Shown in pieces: positions 1-5,090 of a stretch of 5,090 bases of DNA. This DNA is from Actinomycetota bacterium (GTDB taxonomy: Bacteria > Actinomycetota > Thermoleophilia > Gaiellales > Gaiellaceae). The position numbers were made by a program, and so were the translations under genes. The notes beneath the pieces were generated by a model. That model saw only the letters and a program-made list of their open reading frames with translations, was not told where the DNA came from and did not search any database. Positions within the stretch are counted from its first letter, which is position 1, and every line of letters starts with the position of its first letter. The DNA is taken from NCBI GenBank assembly GCA_003136795.1, contig PLDP01000020.1, forward strand, positions 1,832 to 6,921, written 5' to 3'.

Positions 1-525
1 GTCACGAACGCGTTCGGATCGCCGTCGAAGGCGGCGATCGTGTTCGAGGCCGACTTCGTCTCGGGCGTGATCCTCTCCTCGACCAAGTCGAAGGCCGGAT
101 CCGGCTTCAACGTTGCGCCGTTCCCCACGATCACGAAGGGCCCCGACTCGACCGCGGTCGAGATCAGCGGCGACCTGTTCGTGACCTTCCGTGACACGCC
201 CGCGATCGAGGCGTTCGTCAAGTTCCTGGCGACGCCCGCGGCCGCGAACGCGTGGGCCGCGAAGGGCGGGTTCGCGACCGGCAACCACCGCGTCAAGCCG
301 AGTGCGTTCCCGACCGCGATCGACAAGGCCGACCAGACGGCCGTCCAGACGGCGAAGTCGGTCGTGTTCGACATGTCGGACGAGCAGCCGGCGTCGTTCG
401 GCTCCACGACCGGCCAGGGCGAATGGGGGATCTTCCAGACGTTCCTCAAGAACCCGGCGAACGTCAACGGCGTCGCCGGCCAGCTCGAGAAGGCGGCCGC
501 CAAGGCCTACAAGAAGGGCAGCTAG
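1..525 (+). CDS. Sugar ABC transporter substrate-binding protein, C-terminal part (5' end outside window)
   Basis: The reading frame is open from the first base and stops with TAG at 523-525, giving 174 residues. This is the C-terminal lobe of an extracellular solute-binding protein of the CUT1 carbohydrate importer class, whose usual length is about 400-450 residues. Visible family-like features are the segment GSGFNVAPFPTI (about residues 34-45), then GDLFVTF (57-63), then a helix ending FLATPAAANAWAAKGGF (about 75-91), which is the typical 'last-third' signature with the Trp and the KGGF turn. The segment FDMSDEQPASFG (about 123-134) corresponds to the region that contributes to the sugar cleft in relatives. 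The style is closest to AglE-like alpha-glucoside binding proteins; this is recalled family knowledge and was not searched. The signal peptide and lipobox would lie upstream and cannot be seen. Two permease genes follow directly, which supports the assignment. The actual ligand is unknown. Confidence 0.88.
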   Translation, partial: VTNAFGSPSKAAIVFEADFVSGVILSSTKSKAGSGFNVAPFPTITKGPDSTAVEISGDLFVTFRDTPAIEAFVKFLATPAAANAWAAKGGFATGNHRVKPSAFPTAIDKADQTAVQTAKSVVFDMSDEQPASFGSTTGQGEWGIFQTFLKNPANVNGVAGQLEKAAAKAYKKGS

Positions 526-537
526 GCATTTGAGCGC

Positions 538-545
538 AGGCGAGG
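538..545 (+). promoter_or_regulatory. Possible ribosome binding site of the first permease
   Basis: AGGCGAGG is the only purine-rich run in the 22-nt gap. It lies 2 nt before ATG 548, which is too close for an ideal Shine-Dalgarno, and 5 nt before the in-frame GTG 551. A competing signal is AGAAGGG at 512-518, inside the end of the preceding gene, 11 nt before an in-frame TTG at 530. The start of the permease is therefore uncertain by a few codons. Confidence 0.4.
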
Positions 546-547
546 TC

Positions 548-1879
548 ATGGTGGAGCCGCCGGTGACGGCGGCTCCACCCGCCAGCCACGAGCCCGGCCG
601 TTTCCGCCGCAGCCTCGCGGGCGGCGCGTTCCTGGCTCCTGCGTTCTTCCTGCTCGGGGTCTGGCTCGTCTTCCCGACCCTCTACACGGTCGTCCGCAGC
701 TTCTTCGGGCAGACCGGCTTCATCGGCCACTGGGTCGGGATCGACAACTACAAGACGCTCTTCACGACCTCGTACCTGACGACGGCGATCAAGAACAACG
801 CCATCTGGGTCGCCGTCGTGCCGGCGCTCGTAACCTCGTTCGGCCTCATCTTCGCCGTGCTGATCGAGAAGGTTCGCTGGGCGGTGGCCTTCAAGACCGC
901 GATCTTCCTGCCGATGGCGATCTCGGCCTTCGCGACCGGCGTCACCTGGCGGATCATGTATCAGCAGGATCCGGGTCTGGGCGCGATCAACGCTCTCTCC
1001 AAATCCGTCGACGGCGTCTTCTCCCCGGCCGGCGTGCTCTCGAGCGCGTTCCCCTCGACCCCGGCCGTGCAGACGCAGTCGGGCGGCTCGCTCGTGCTGA
1101 AGACGCCGCTCGCCCCCGGCGGCGTTGCCCTACTCGGACTGACCGGGATCGCTCCCACCGACGTGCCCAAGGGCGCCGTCCAGCCAGTCGCGCCGGCGCC
1201 GAAGCCGGGCGACATCGTGGGCGTCGTCTGGCGCGACTTCACCCCGGGCGGCGGCAAGCTCGGCGCGGTCGACAAGGGGGAGCTCGGCCTGCCGGGCGTC
1301 ACCGTCGACCTGCAGACCGCCGCGGGCAAGACCGTCAAGTCGGCCAAGTCGGCCGCGAACGGCACGTTCGACTTCACAAACGTCGCACCCGGCACCTACC
1401 ACGCGTCGATCGACGCGCAGACATTCGCGAAGCCGTTCGGCGGCTTCTCGTGGCTGGGCCCGAAGCTGATTACGCCGTCGCTCCTGATCGCCTACATCTG
1501 GATCTGGGCCGGGTTCGCGATGGTGGTGATCGGCGCGGGGCTCGCGGCGATGCCGCGAGACGTGCTCGAAGCGGCGCGGACCGACGGCGCCACCGAATGG
1601 CAGACCTTCCGCCGCGTCACGATCCCGCTGCTGGCGCCGGTGCTGAGCGTCGTCTTCGTCACCATGATCATCAACGTGCTCAAGGTCTTCGACCTCGTGC
1701 TCGCGCTGGCGCCTGAGTCGGTGCAGTCGAACGCGAACGTGATCGCGCTCGCGATGTGGCGCACGGCGTTCAGCGGCGTCAACGACTTCGGCACGGGCTC
1801 GGCGATCGCCGTCTTCCTCTTCGTGCTCGTCATCCCGGTGCTCGCTCTCAACGTCCGACGCTTCAAGAGGGAGATCTGA
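548..1879 (+). CDS. Carbohydrate ABC transporter permease, MalF/AglF type, with inserted extracytoplasmic beta domain
   Basis: This 443-residue inner-membrane subunit forms half of the sugar channel of a CUT1 importer. Predicted membrane segments are TM1 about 25-48, TM2 84-106, TM3 112-136, TM4 308-333, TM5 365-388 and TM6 417-436. The cytoplasmic coupling (EAA) loop is at 338-364 with EAARTDGA at 341-348 followed by a conserved IPLLAP turn; it docks on the ATPase. Typical members are about 290-320 residues. The excess is an insertion of roughly 160 residues between TM3 and TM4 (about 140-300), on the outside face. Its second half (221-293) has an SdrD-B/Cna-B-like pattern. The frame is also open far upstream to about 191, but that stretch is Arg/Ser-rich shadow of the binding-protein gene. 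ATG 548 was chosen; TTG 530, GTG 551 and GTG 563 are alternatives. The stop overlaps the next start by one base. Permease assignment is firm; substrate is inferred only. Confidence 0.92.
   Translation: MVEPPVTAAPPASHEPGRFRRSLAGGAFLAPAFFLLGVWLVFPTLYTVVRSFFGQTGFIGHWVGIDNYKTLFTTSYLTTAIKNNAIWVAVVPALVTSFGLIFAVLIEKVRWAVAFKTAIFLPMAISAFATGVTWRIMYQQDPGLGAINALSKSVDGVFSPAGVLSSAFPSTPAVQTQSGGSLVLKTPLAPGGVALLGLTGIAPTDVPKGAVQPVAPAPKPGDIVGVVWRDFTPGGGKLGAVDKGELGLPGVTVDLQTAAGKTVKSAKSAANGTFDFTNVAPGTYHASIDAQTFAKPFGGFSWLGPKLITPSLLIAYIWIWAGFAMVVIGAGLAAMPRDVLEAARTDGATEWQTFRRVTIPLLAPVLSVVFVTMIINVLKVFDLVLALAPESVQSNANVIALAMWRTAFSGVNDFGTGSAIAVFLFVLVIPVLALNVRRFKREI
550..579 (+). promoter_or_regulatory. Perfect 13-bp inverted repeat (hairpin) at the first permease start codon
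   Basis: GGTGGAGCCGCCG at 550-562 is the exact reverse complement of CGGCGGCTCCACC at 567-579. They are separated by GTGA (563-566), which as RNA fits the GNRA tetraloop pattern. Eleven of the 13 pairs are G-C. The stem begins with the last base of ATG 548 and encodes the Pro/Ala/Val-rich N-terminal tail, which has little sequence constraint. No T-run follows, so it is not a standard intrinsic terminator. Likely roles, by inference, are restricting permease translation or protecting the 3' end of binding-protein mRNA so that more binding protein than permease is made. Confidence 0.7.
1208..1426 (+). other. SdrD-B/Cna-B-like beta-sandwich domain inside the first permease
   Basis: Permease residues 221-293 read GDIVGVVWRDF, then a Gly-rich acidic turn ending VDKGELGLPGVTVDL, then AANGTFDFTNVAPGTY. 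This is the order seen in SdrD B-like and related carboxypeptidase-regulatory/Cna-B modules: G-x-V-(W/F)-x-D, G-x-x-D-x-G-E-x-G-L-x-G-V-x-V-x-L, then D/N-G-x-F-x-F-x-x-(V/L)-x-P-G-T-Y. A Pro/Ala linker (211-220, VQPVAPAPKP) precedes it. An additional strand-rich, less recognisable piece lies at about 166-210. The domain would sit outside the membrane beside the docking site of the binding protein. The fold is inferred from the motif pattern only. Confidence 0.7.
1865..1873 (+). promoter_or_regulatory. Strong ribosome binding site of the second permease
   Basis: AAGAGGGAG ends 5 nt before ATG 1879 and is the best Shine-Dalgarno in the window. It lies within the last codons of the first permease. 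It fixes the start of the second permease at 1879, although the frame is open upstream to 1756. Together with the TGATG stop/start overlap it suggests translational coupling of the two permeases. Confidence 0.8.
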
Positions 1880-2760
1880 TGGCTGTTGGCGCCCCCACCA
1901 TTGAGCTGCCGGCGCGCCGTGAGCGCACCTCGTCGAAGGTCCTGCGGGTCCTCGCGAAGGCGCCGCTCCGCATCTTCCTCACCGCCCTCGGGCTGCTCTG
2001 GCTCGTGCCGACGATCGGCCTCTTCATCACGTCGATCCTCCCCCAGTCGACGCTTGCAACGAAGGGCTGGTGGCAGATCTTCTCCAAGCCGAGCCTGGCC
2101 ACCTTCTCCAACTACCACGCGCTGATCCACAACAGCGGGCTGACCGGCGCGCTCAAGACGACCGCGTACATCGCGGTCGGCAACACGTTGCTCGTCGTCC
2201 TCCTCGGCGCGATGGCGGGCTACGCGCTCGCCTGGCTCGAGTTCCCGGGCCGCGACTGGGTGTTCATCGTGATCGTCGGCCTGCTCGTCGTGCCGCTGCA
2301 GATGGCGCTGATCCCGATGTTCAAGCTCTACGACATGGTCGGCATCTTCGGGACCGTATTCAGCATCATTCTCTTCCACACCGCCTTCGGGCTCCCGTTC
2401 GCGATCTTCCTGTTACGCAACTTCTTCGTCGGGATCCCAAAGGACATCATGGAGTCGGCGCGGATCGACGGCGCCTCCGAGCTCCGGATCTTCATCCGGC
2501 TGATCCTGCCGCTGGGGCTGCCGGCGATCGCCTCGCTGGCGATCTTCCAGTTCCTCTGGACCTGGAACGACCTGATCGTCTCCCTGACCTTCGGCGTGAC
2601 GCCGATCACGGTGTGGATCTTCGGGCAGCTGCGAGAGTTCGGCACGTCGATCGACGTGATCGCACCCGCCTCGTTCATCTCGCTGGTCGTCCCGCTCGCA
2701 GTGTTCTTCGCGTTCCAGCGGTACTTCGTGCAGGGGCTGCTCGCGGGCTCCGTGAAGTAG
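1879..2760 (+). CDS. Carbohydrate ABC transporter permease, MalG/AglG type
   Basis: This 293-residue integral membrane protein is the second channel subunit, of normal family length. Predicted segments are TM1 about 30-53, TM2 94-120, TM3 126-148, TM4 155-180, TM5 213-236 and TM6 262-283. The EAA coupling loop is at about 187-215, with MESARIDGAS at 191-200 followed by ILPLGLP. The C-terminus (QRYFVQGLLAGSVK) is the hallmark ending of MalG-like permeases, where the xGLxxGxVK tail reaches the ATPase side. The LPQ...GWW segment at about 54-65 recalls AglG-type alpha-glucoside permeases. Unlike its partner it carries no inserted domain. It starts in the stop codon of the first permease behind a strong ribosome binding site and ends 4 nt before the next gene. 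No ATPase gene follows, so the pair probably uses a shared ATPase of the MsiK kind, or one upstream of the window; that is inference. Confidence 0.95.
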   Translation: MAVGAPTIELPARRERTSSKVLRVLAKAPLRIFLTALGLLWLVPTIGLFITSILPQSTLATKGWWQIFSKPSLATFSNYHALIHNSGLTGALKTTAYIAVGNTLLVVLLGAMAGYALAWLEFPGRDWVFIVIVGLLVVPLQMALIPMFKLYDMVGIFGTVFSIILFHTAFGLPFAIFLLRNFFVGIPKDIMESARIDGASELRIFIRLILPLGLPAIASLAIFQFLWTWNDLIVSLTFGVTPITVWIFGQLREFGTSIDVIAPASFISLVVPLAVFFAFQRYFVQGLLAGSVK

Positions 2761-2764
2761 CGCC

Positions 2765-3826
2765 GTGCGCTGCGCAATCGTCGGTAGCGGCCTGGCGGCG
2801 ATCGCAGGCTACGCCACGCTTCGCCACGGCGGGCTCGCAGCCGGGGAGATCACGGTCTTCGGAACCGACGAGGACCCGACCGCGCAGTGGCGCGCGCGCG
2901 CCGAGGCGATTCGCCAGCGGCGCATGCGCTCGGAGTCCGACGGGCACCTGGCGCCGGCAGCGTTCCCGGGGCTCGCCGTGCGCGAGGCGGCGCGCCGCGG
3001 CTCGCTACGGCCGCTGCTTGCATCCGTCGCCGACCGCTATCACCCGAGCGTGGACGACTTCCTCGCGCACGCGGACGAGGTGCGCTGGCGCAGCGGCTGG
3101 CAGCGAAGCTTCGTCGAGCGCCGCGTCGAGCGAATCCGCGCCGTCGACGGCGGCTTCGAGCTGGACGGCGAGGGCCCGTTCGCGCATGTGCTCGTTGCGA
3201 CGGGCCACCCGGGCCTCGCGCGCATCCCGGGCACGGTGCATGCCTACGAGCCGCACGAGTACGCGTCGCGCGTCGCGATCGTCGGCGCGGGCATGGCGGC
3301 GGCGACCGAGTGGCTGAACGCGCTCGACGCGGGCGCCGAGGTGATCTCGATCCGCCGCCGCGAGCCGCTGCGCCGCCCGCTCAACGTCCCGCGCCCGTAC
3401 TTCTCGAAGCGCGGGCTGGCCGGCTACCACGCGCTGTCGGATGAGCGCCGCGCGGCGAAGCTGAGAGAGCTGGCGGCTCCGTCATATCCGCCCGGGCCTG
3501 CGTGGGACAAGCCACTCGAGACAGAGCGCTTCCGGGTCGAGCTCGAGCCCCCGGCCGGTTGTCAGGTGATCGCCGCGACTGGGTTCAAACAGGGCTACCG
3601 CCACGATCCGCTGCTGGCCGACCTCGTCGAGACGCACGCGCTCGCGACGCACGGGCGCTGGATCGTGCTCGATCCCGATTCGACCGTGCCCTCGCTCTCG
3701 AGCGACACGCGCACGCTCGCGCTCGCGGGCATCGCCGCGCAGTGGGCGTTCCCCGCCGCCGACACGATCGCGGGAGCGAAGTACTCGGCCCACGCCTTCC
3801 TACGCCGCATATGTCGTACACGCTGA
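2765..3826 (+). CDS. FAD/NAD(P)-binding oxidoreductase of unknown substrate
   Basis: This predicted soluble protein has 353 residues. An N-terminal dinucleotide-binding fold begins at the first residues (CAIVGSGLAA, 3-12; GxGxxA form). A second one lies at 169-183 (RVAIVGAGMAAATEW), presumably for NAD(P)H. Supporting flavoprotein motifs are ATG-type turns at 144-150 (VATGHPG) and 268-274 (VIAATGF), and a C-terminal LALAGIAAQWAFPAADT (318-334) of the kind that closes over the flavin. RRMRSESDGHL (52-62) resembles the R-S-x-H/D region after the first fold in FMO/lysine-N-hydroxylase-like enzymes. No CxxC redox pair is present; the three Cys are at 3, 266 and 350. The end of the second beta strand (ITVFGTDED, 29-37) lacks the usual acidic residue directly after the strand, so FAD binding is likely but not certain. 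The start is GTG 2765, chosen because the Rossmann motif begins at once; no good Shine-Dalgarno is seen, suggesting coupling to the preceding stop 4 nt upstream. It overlaps the next gene by 16 bases. Confidence 0.78.
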   Translation: MRCAIVGSGLAAIAGYATLRHGGLAAGEITVFGTDEDPTAQWRARAEAIRQRRMRSESDGHLAPAAFPGLAVREAARRGSLRPLLASVADRYHPSVDDFLAHADEVRWRSGWQRSFVERRVERIRAVDGGFELDGEGPFAHVLVATGHPGLARIPGTVHAYEPHEYASRVAIVGAGMAAATEWLNALDAGAEVISIRRREPLRRPLNVPRPYFSKRGLAGYHALSDERRAAKLRELAAPSYPPGPAWDKPLETERFRVELEPPAGCQVIAATGFKQGYRHDPLLADLVETHALATHGRWIVLDPDSTVPSLSSDTRTLALAGIAAQWAFPAADTIAGAKYSAHAFLRRICRTR

Positions 3827-4965
3827 CCGGCCGCATCCAGTCGCGCGCCGTCGCGGCGCTTCCGGCGCTCCTGCTCGCGCTCGCGCTGCACCGCTGGTGG
3901 GCGATCGAGCTCGTGGCGCTGATGCTCGCCGTCGGCTTCGTGCTCGACGTCGCCGTGTACCACCGCGCGCTTCCCTACCAGCCCGCCTGGCTCGCGGTGC
4001 CGCTCGGCGCGTTCGAGCTCGCGATCGTCTATCCGGCAATGCGCTACCTCGGCATCGCGGCGCCGCTTCGACTCGCGCTCCTCCTCTACGCAGTCGGCTG
4101 GCTCTCAGCACAGGTCTTCGCGCACGCCGTGTTCCCGCGCCTGCAGCTCGAGTACGCGGAAGCCGGCGGCGAGCCCGGCCGCGTGGGCGTCCTCACCGCC
4201 GCCGCCGTCGCGATCACGGTCGTCGGCGGCCTCGGCGGCGCCTACGCGGTGCGGCCGCCCACCATCCACCTGCACGGCACCGTGCAGGGGCCGCTCGTGA
4301 TCCGGCACGCCGAGACGCTCGTCGGCGGAGTCGTGCAGGGCGGCATCCGCATCCGCGCGAATCACGTCACGCTGCGCAACGTGACGATCGTCGGCGGCGA
4401 GTACGGCGTCGACATCGAGCACGCGCAGCACGTCATGCTCGACCACGTCCGCCTCCTGCACTTCACCCTCGACGCGGTCCGCGCGATGGACGCAGGCGTG
4501 ATGATCGACAACTGCTCCGTCACCGCCCCTGGCGGACCGCTCACGACCGGCATCCTCATCTCGTACTCGATGGGCCGCCCGATGAGCATGGTCTCGAACT
4601 GCACGATCGTCGGCGTGCGCGAGGGCATCGCGACGCACTCGTCGATGGTCGACGTGATGAACAATCACGTCGTCGGGACGACCGTGCGCGGCATCTCGCT
4701 GTCCGAGATGTCGATGGACATGGCCAGCGGCAACCAGGTCGAGAGCGCGCGGGGCATCGGCATCATCTGCATGGATCACTCGACGTGCGAGATCAAGCAC
4801 AACACGATCGCCGGGGCGCAGGTCGACGGCAACTCCGACCCGAGCCGCCACGGCGTCGCGATCGAGGCCTACTTCTACGCCAACGCGACCGTCGACCACA
4901 ACACCGTGATCGCGAGCCCTGGCGGCGTCCAGGCGTTCGACAACTCCACCATCGCGCGGAACTGA
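3811..4965 (+). CDS. Membrane-anchored right-handed parallel beta-helix protein
   Basis: I do not recognise a named family for this 384-residue protein. The N-terminal third holds five predicted membrane segments at about 14-30, 31-49, 58-78, 84-107 and 126-147. Basic residues at the N-terminus and after TM4 place the N-terminus inside and the C-terminal domain outside. From about 150 to the end there are roughly nine rungs of 22-26 residues. Each carries (L/I/V)-x-(N/H)-x-x-(I/V) and, some ten residues later, G-(I/V)-x-(I/L/A), for example at 188-193 with 199-202, 261-266 with 272-275, and 328-333 with 348-351. This is the pattern of PbH1/NosD-like or polysaccharide-lyase-like beta-helices. 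No catalytic set could be identified. The middle rungs are rich in Met and contain four Cys. The start at ATG 3811 has no clear ribosome binding site and overlaps the preceding gene by 16 bases, so coupled translation is likely. The stop overlaps the next start by one base. A role in envelope glycan binding or metal handling is speculation. Confidence 0.8.
   Translation: MSYTLTGRIQSRAVAALPALLLALALHRWWAIELVALMLAVGFVLDVAVYHRALPYQPAWLAVPLGAFELAIVYPAMRYLGIAAPLRLALLLYAVGWLSAQVFAHAVFPRLQLEYAEAGGEPGRVGVLTAAAVAITVVGGLGGAYAVRPPTIHLHGTVQGPLVIRHAETLVGGVVQGGIRIRANHVTLRNVTIVGGEYGVDIEHAQHVMLDHVRLLHFTLDAVRAMDAGVMIDNCSVTAPGGPLTTGILISYSMGRPMSMVSNCTIVGVREGIATHSSMVDVMNNHVVGTTVRGISLSEMSMDMASGNQVESARGIGIICMDHSTCEIKHNTIAGAQVDGNSDPSRHGVAIEAYFYANATVDHNTVIASPGGVQAFDNSTIARN
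3850..4251 (+). other. Five-helix membrane anchor of the beta-helix protein
   Basis: Residues 14-147 of the protein encoded at 3811-4965 are hydrophobic in five blocks with short Arg/His-containing turns: HRWW, YHRALPYQP, MRYLGIAAPLR, and the longer charged loop 109-125 ending GGEPGR. An odd number of spans starting inside puts the following domain outside the cytoplasm. Most secreted beta-helix proteins have only a signal peptide, so a multi-span anchor is unusual. Segment limits are estimated by eye. Confidence 0.65.
4258..4962 (+). repeat. Beta-helix coding repeats, about nine rungs
   Basis: Residues 150-384 of the same protein contain degenerate protein-level repeats of 22-26 residues. 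The second landmark, G-(I/V)-x-(hydrophobic), occurs at residues 178-181, 199-202, 247-250, 272-275, 294-297, 317-320, 348-351 and 372-375, with AVRA at 222-225 as a Gly-less variant. The Asn/His ladder position falls at 166, 190, 212, 234, 263, 285, 330 and 363. The DNA itself is not visibly repeated, so this is an old protein repeat and not a recent tandem duplication. Confidence 0.75.
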
Positions 4966-5090
4966 TGCCCGCCGCATTCCAGCTGACGGCGCGCACGGGC
5001 CACCCGAGCTTCCTCGACCTGCCCTGGGACACGCCGCTCGAGGAGTGGACCTCGGAGCGCATCGTCACGGTGATCCGCGGGATCAGCCGC
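4965..5090 (+). CDS. DUF4032-like protein, N-terminus only (3' end outside window)
   Basis: Forty-two residues are visible, beginning MPAAFQLTARTGHP and continuing with LDLPWDTPLEEW (18-28) and RGISR (38-42) at the edge. This combination matches my recollection of the N-terminus of actinobacterial DUF4032 proteins, cytoplasmic proteins with a lipopolysaccharide-kinase-like fold and no settled function; no search was run. ATG 4965 shares one base with the preceding TGA (TGATG), with only a weak GCGGAA purine run about 4 nt upstream, so coupled translation is likely. Nothing beyond the N-terminus can be judged, including whether kinase residues are present. Confidence 0.62.
   Translation, partial: MPAAFQLTARTGHPSFLDLPWDTPLEEWTSERIVTVIRGISR

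Noticed and set aside
191..547. Long in-frame upstream extension of the first permease frame
   Set aside because: It encodes an Arg/Ser/Pro-rich low-complexity peptide typical of the +1 frame of a GC-rich gene and lies wholly within the well-supported binding-protein gene.
550..579. Intrinsic transcription terminator between binding protein and permease
   Set aside because: The stem is strong but no T-run follows, and it lies within the permease reading frame, so a regulatory or mRNA-protecting hairpin is the better reading.
1492..2379. 295-codon open frame on the minus strand
   Set aside because: It lies opposite both permeases, is dominated by Arg/Glu/Asp/His-rich shadow composition, has no recognisable domain, and crosses the junction of two real genes.
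2070..3317. 415-codon plus-strand frame spanning the second permease and the flavoprotein
   Set aside because: Its Arg/Ala/Pro/Ser-rich translation has no domain and runs across a well-defined stop/start junction of two real genes in other frames.
3687..3704. Short inverted repeat TCGCT/AGCGA near the end of the flavoprotein gene
   Set aside because: Only 5 bp within coding sequence; expected by chance at this GC content.
3502..3810. Upstream extension of the beta-helix protein frame
   Set aside because: It overlaps the conserved C-terminal flavoprotein motifs and encodes Arg/Ala/Gly-rich shadow sequence; hydrophobic, protein-like sequence begins just after ATG 3811.
4105..4977. 290-codon open frame on the minus strand
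   Set aside because: It is the antisense shadow of the beta-helix gene, rich in Asp/Arg/His/Val from reverse-complemented GC-rich codons, with no domain pattern.

Overview
The window is a densely packed, GC-rich stretch in which every gene is on the + strand. Base composition, codon use, the transporter type and the start of a DUF4032-like protein at the right edge suggest a high-GC actinobacterium. A deep-branching lineage such as Thermoleophilia/Gaiellales is possible, but this is inference from style and not from any marker gene. The left edge cuts into a gene, so the promoter of this gene string lies outside the window.

Positions 1-2760 hold most of a carbohydrate ABC importer of the CUT1 family. 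It comprises the C-terminal 174 residues of the extracellular substrate-binding protein, a MalF/AglF-type permease (about 548-1879) and a MalG/AglG-type permease (1879-2760). Sequence style resembles the alpha-glucoside (AglEFG) branch, but the sugar cannot be read from the sequence. No ATP-binding subunit is visible, so the ATPase is encoded elsewhere or outside the window. Two features stand out. A perfect 13-bp inverted repeat with a GTGA loop sits on the permease start codon. An extracytoplasmic domain with an SdrD-B/Cna-B-like signature is inserted between permease TM3 and TM4.

Positions 2765-3826 encode a two-dinucleotide-domain FAD/NAD(P)-binding oxidoreductase of unknown substrate. 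Its end overlaps by 16 bases a gene (3811-4965) for a protein with five predicted membrane segments followed by an extracellular right-handed parallel beta-helix of about nine rungs. The middle of that beta-helix is strikingly rich in Met and Cys. A third gene starts in the stop codon of the second (4965 onward, cut by the window) and looks like the N-terminus of a DUF4032 protein.

The junctions are 22 nt, 1-nt overlap, 4 nt, 16-nt overlap and 1-nt overlap. Co-transcription of all six genes is therefore likely. Uptake of a glycan breakdown product plus a redox/envelope module is a plausible reading, but a shared pathway is not demonstrated. No RNA genes, insertion sequences, CRISPR arrays or intrinsic terminators were seen, and no gene-free stretch exceeds about 25 bases.
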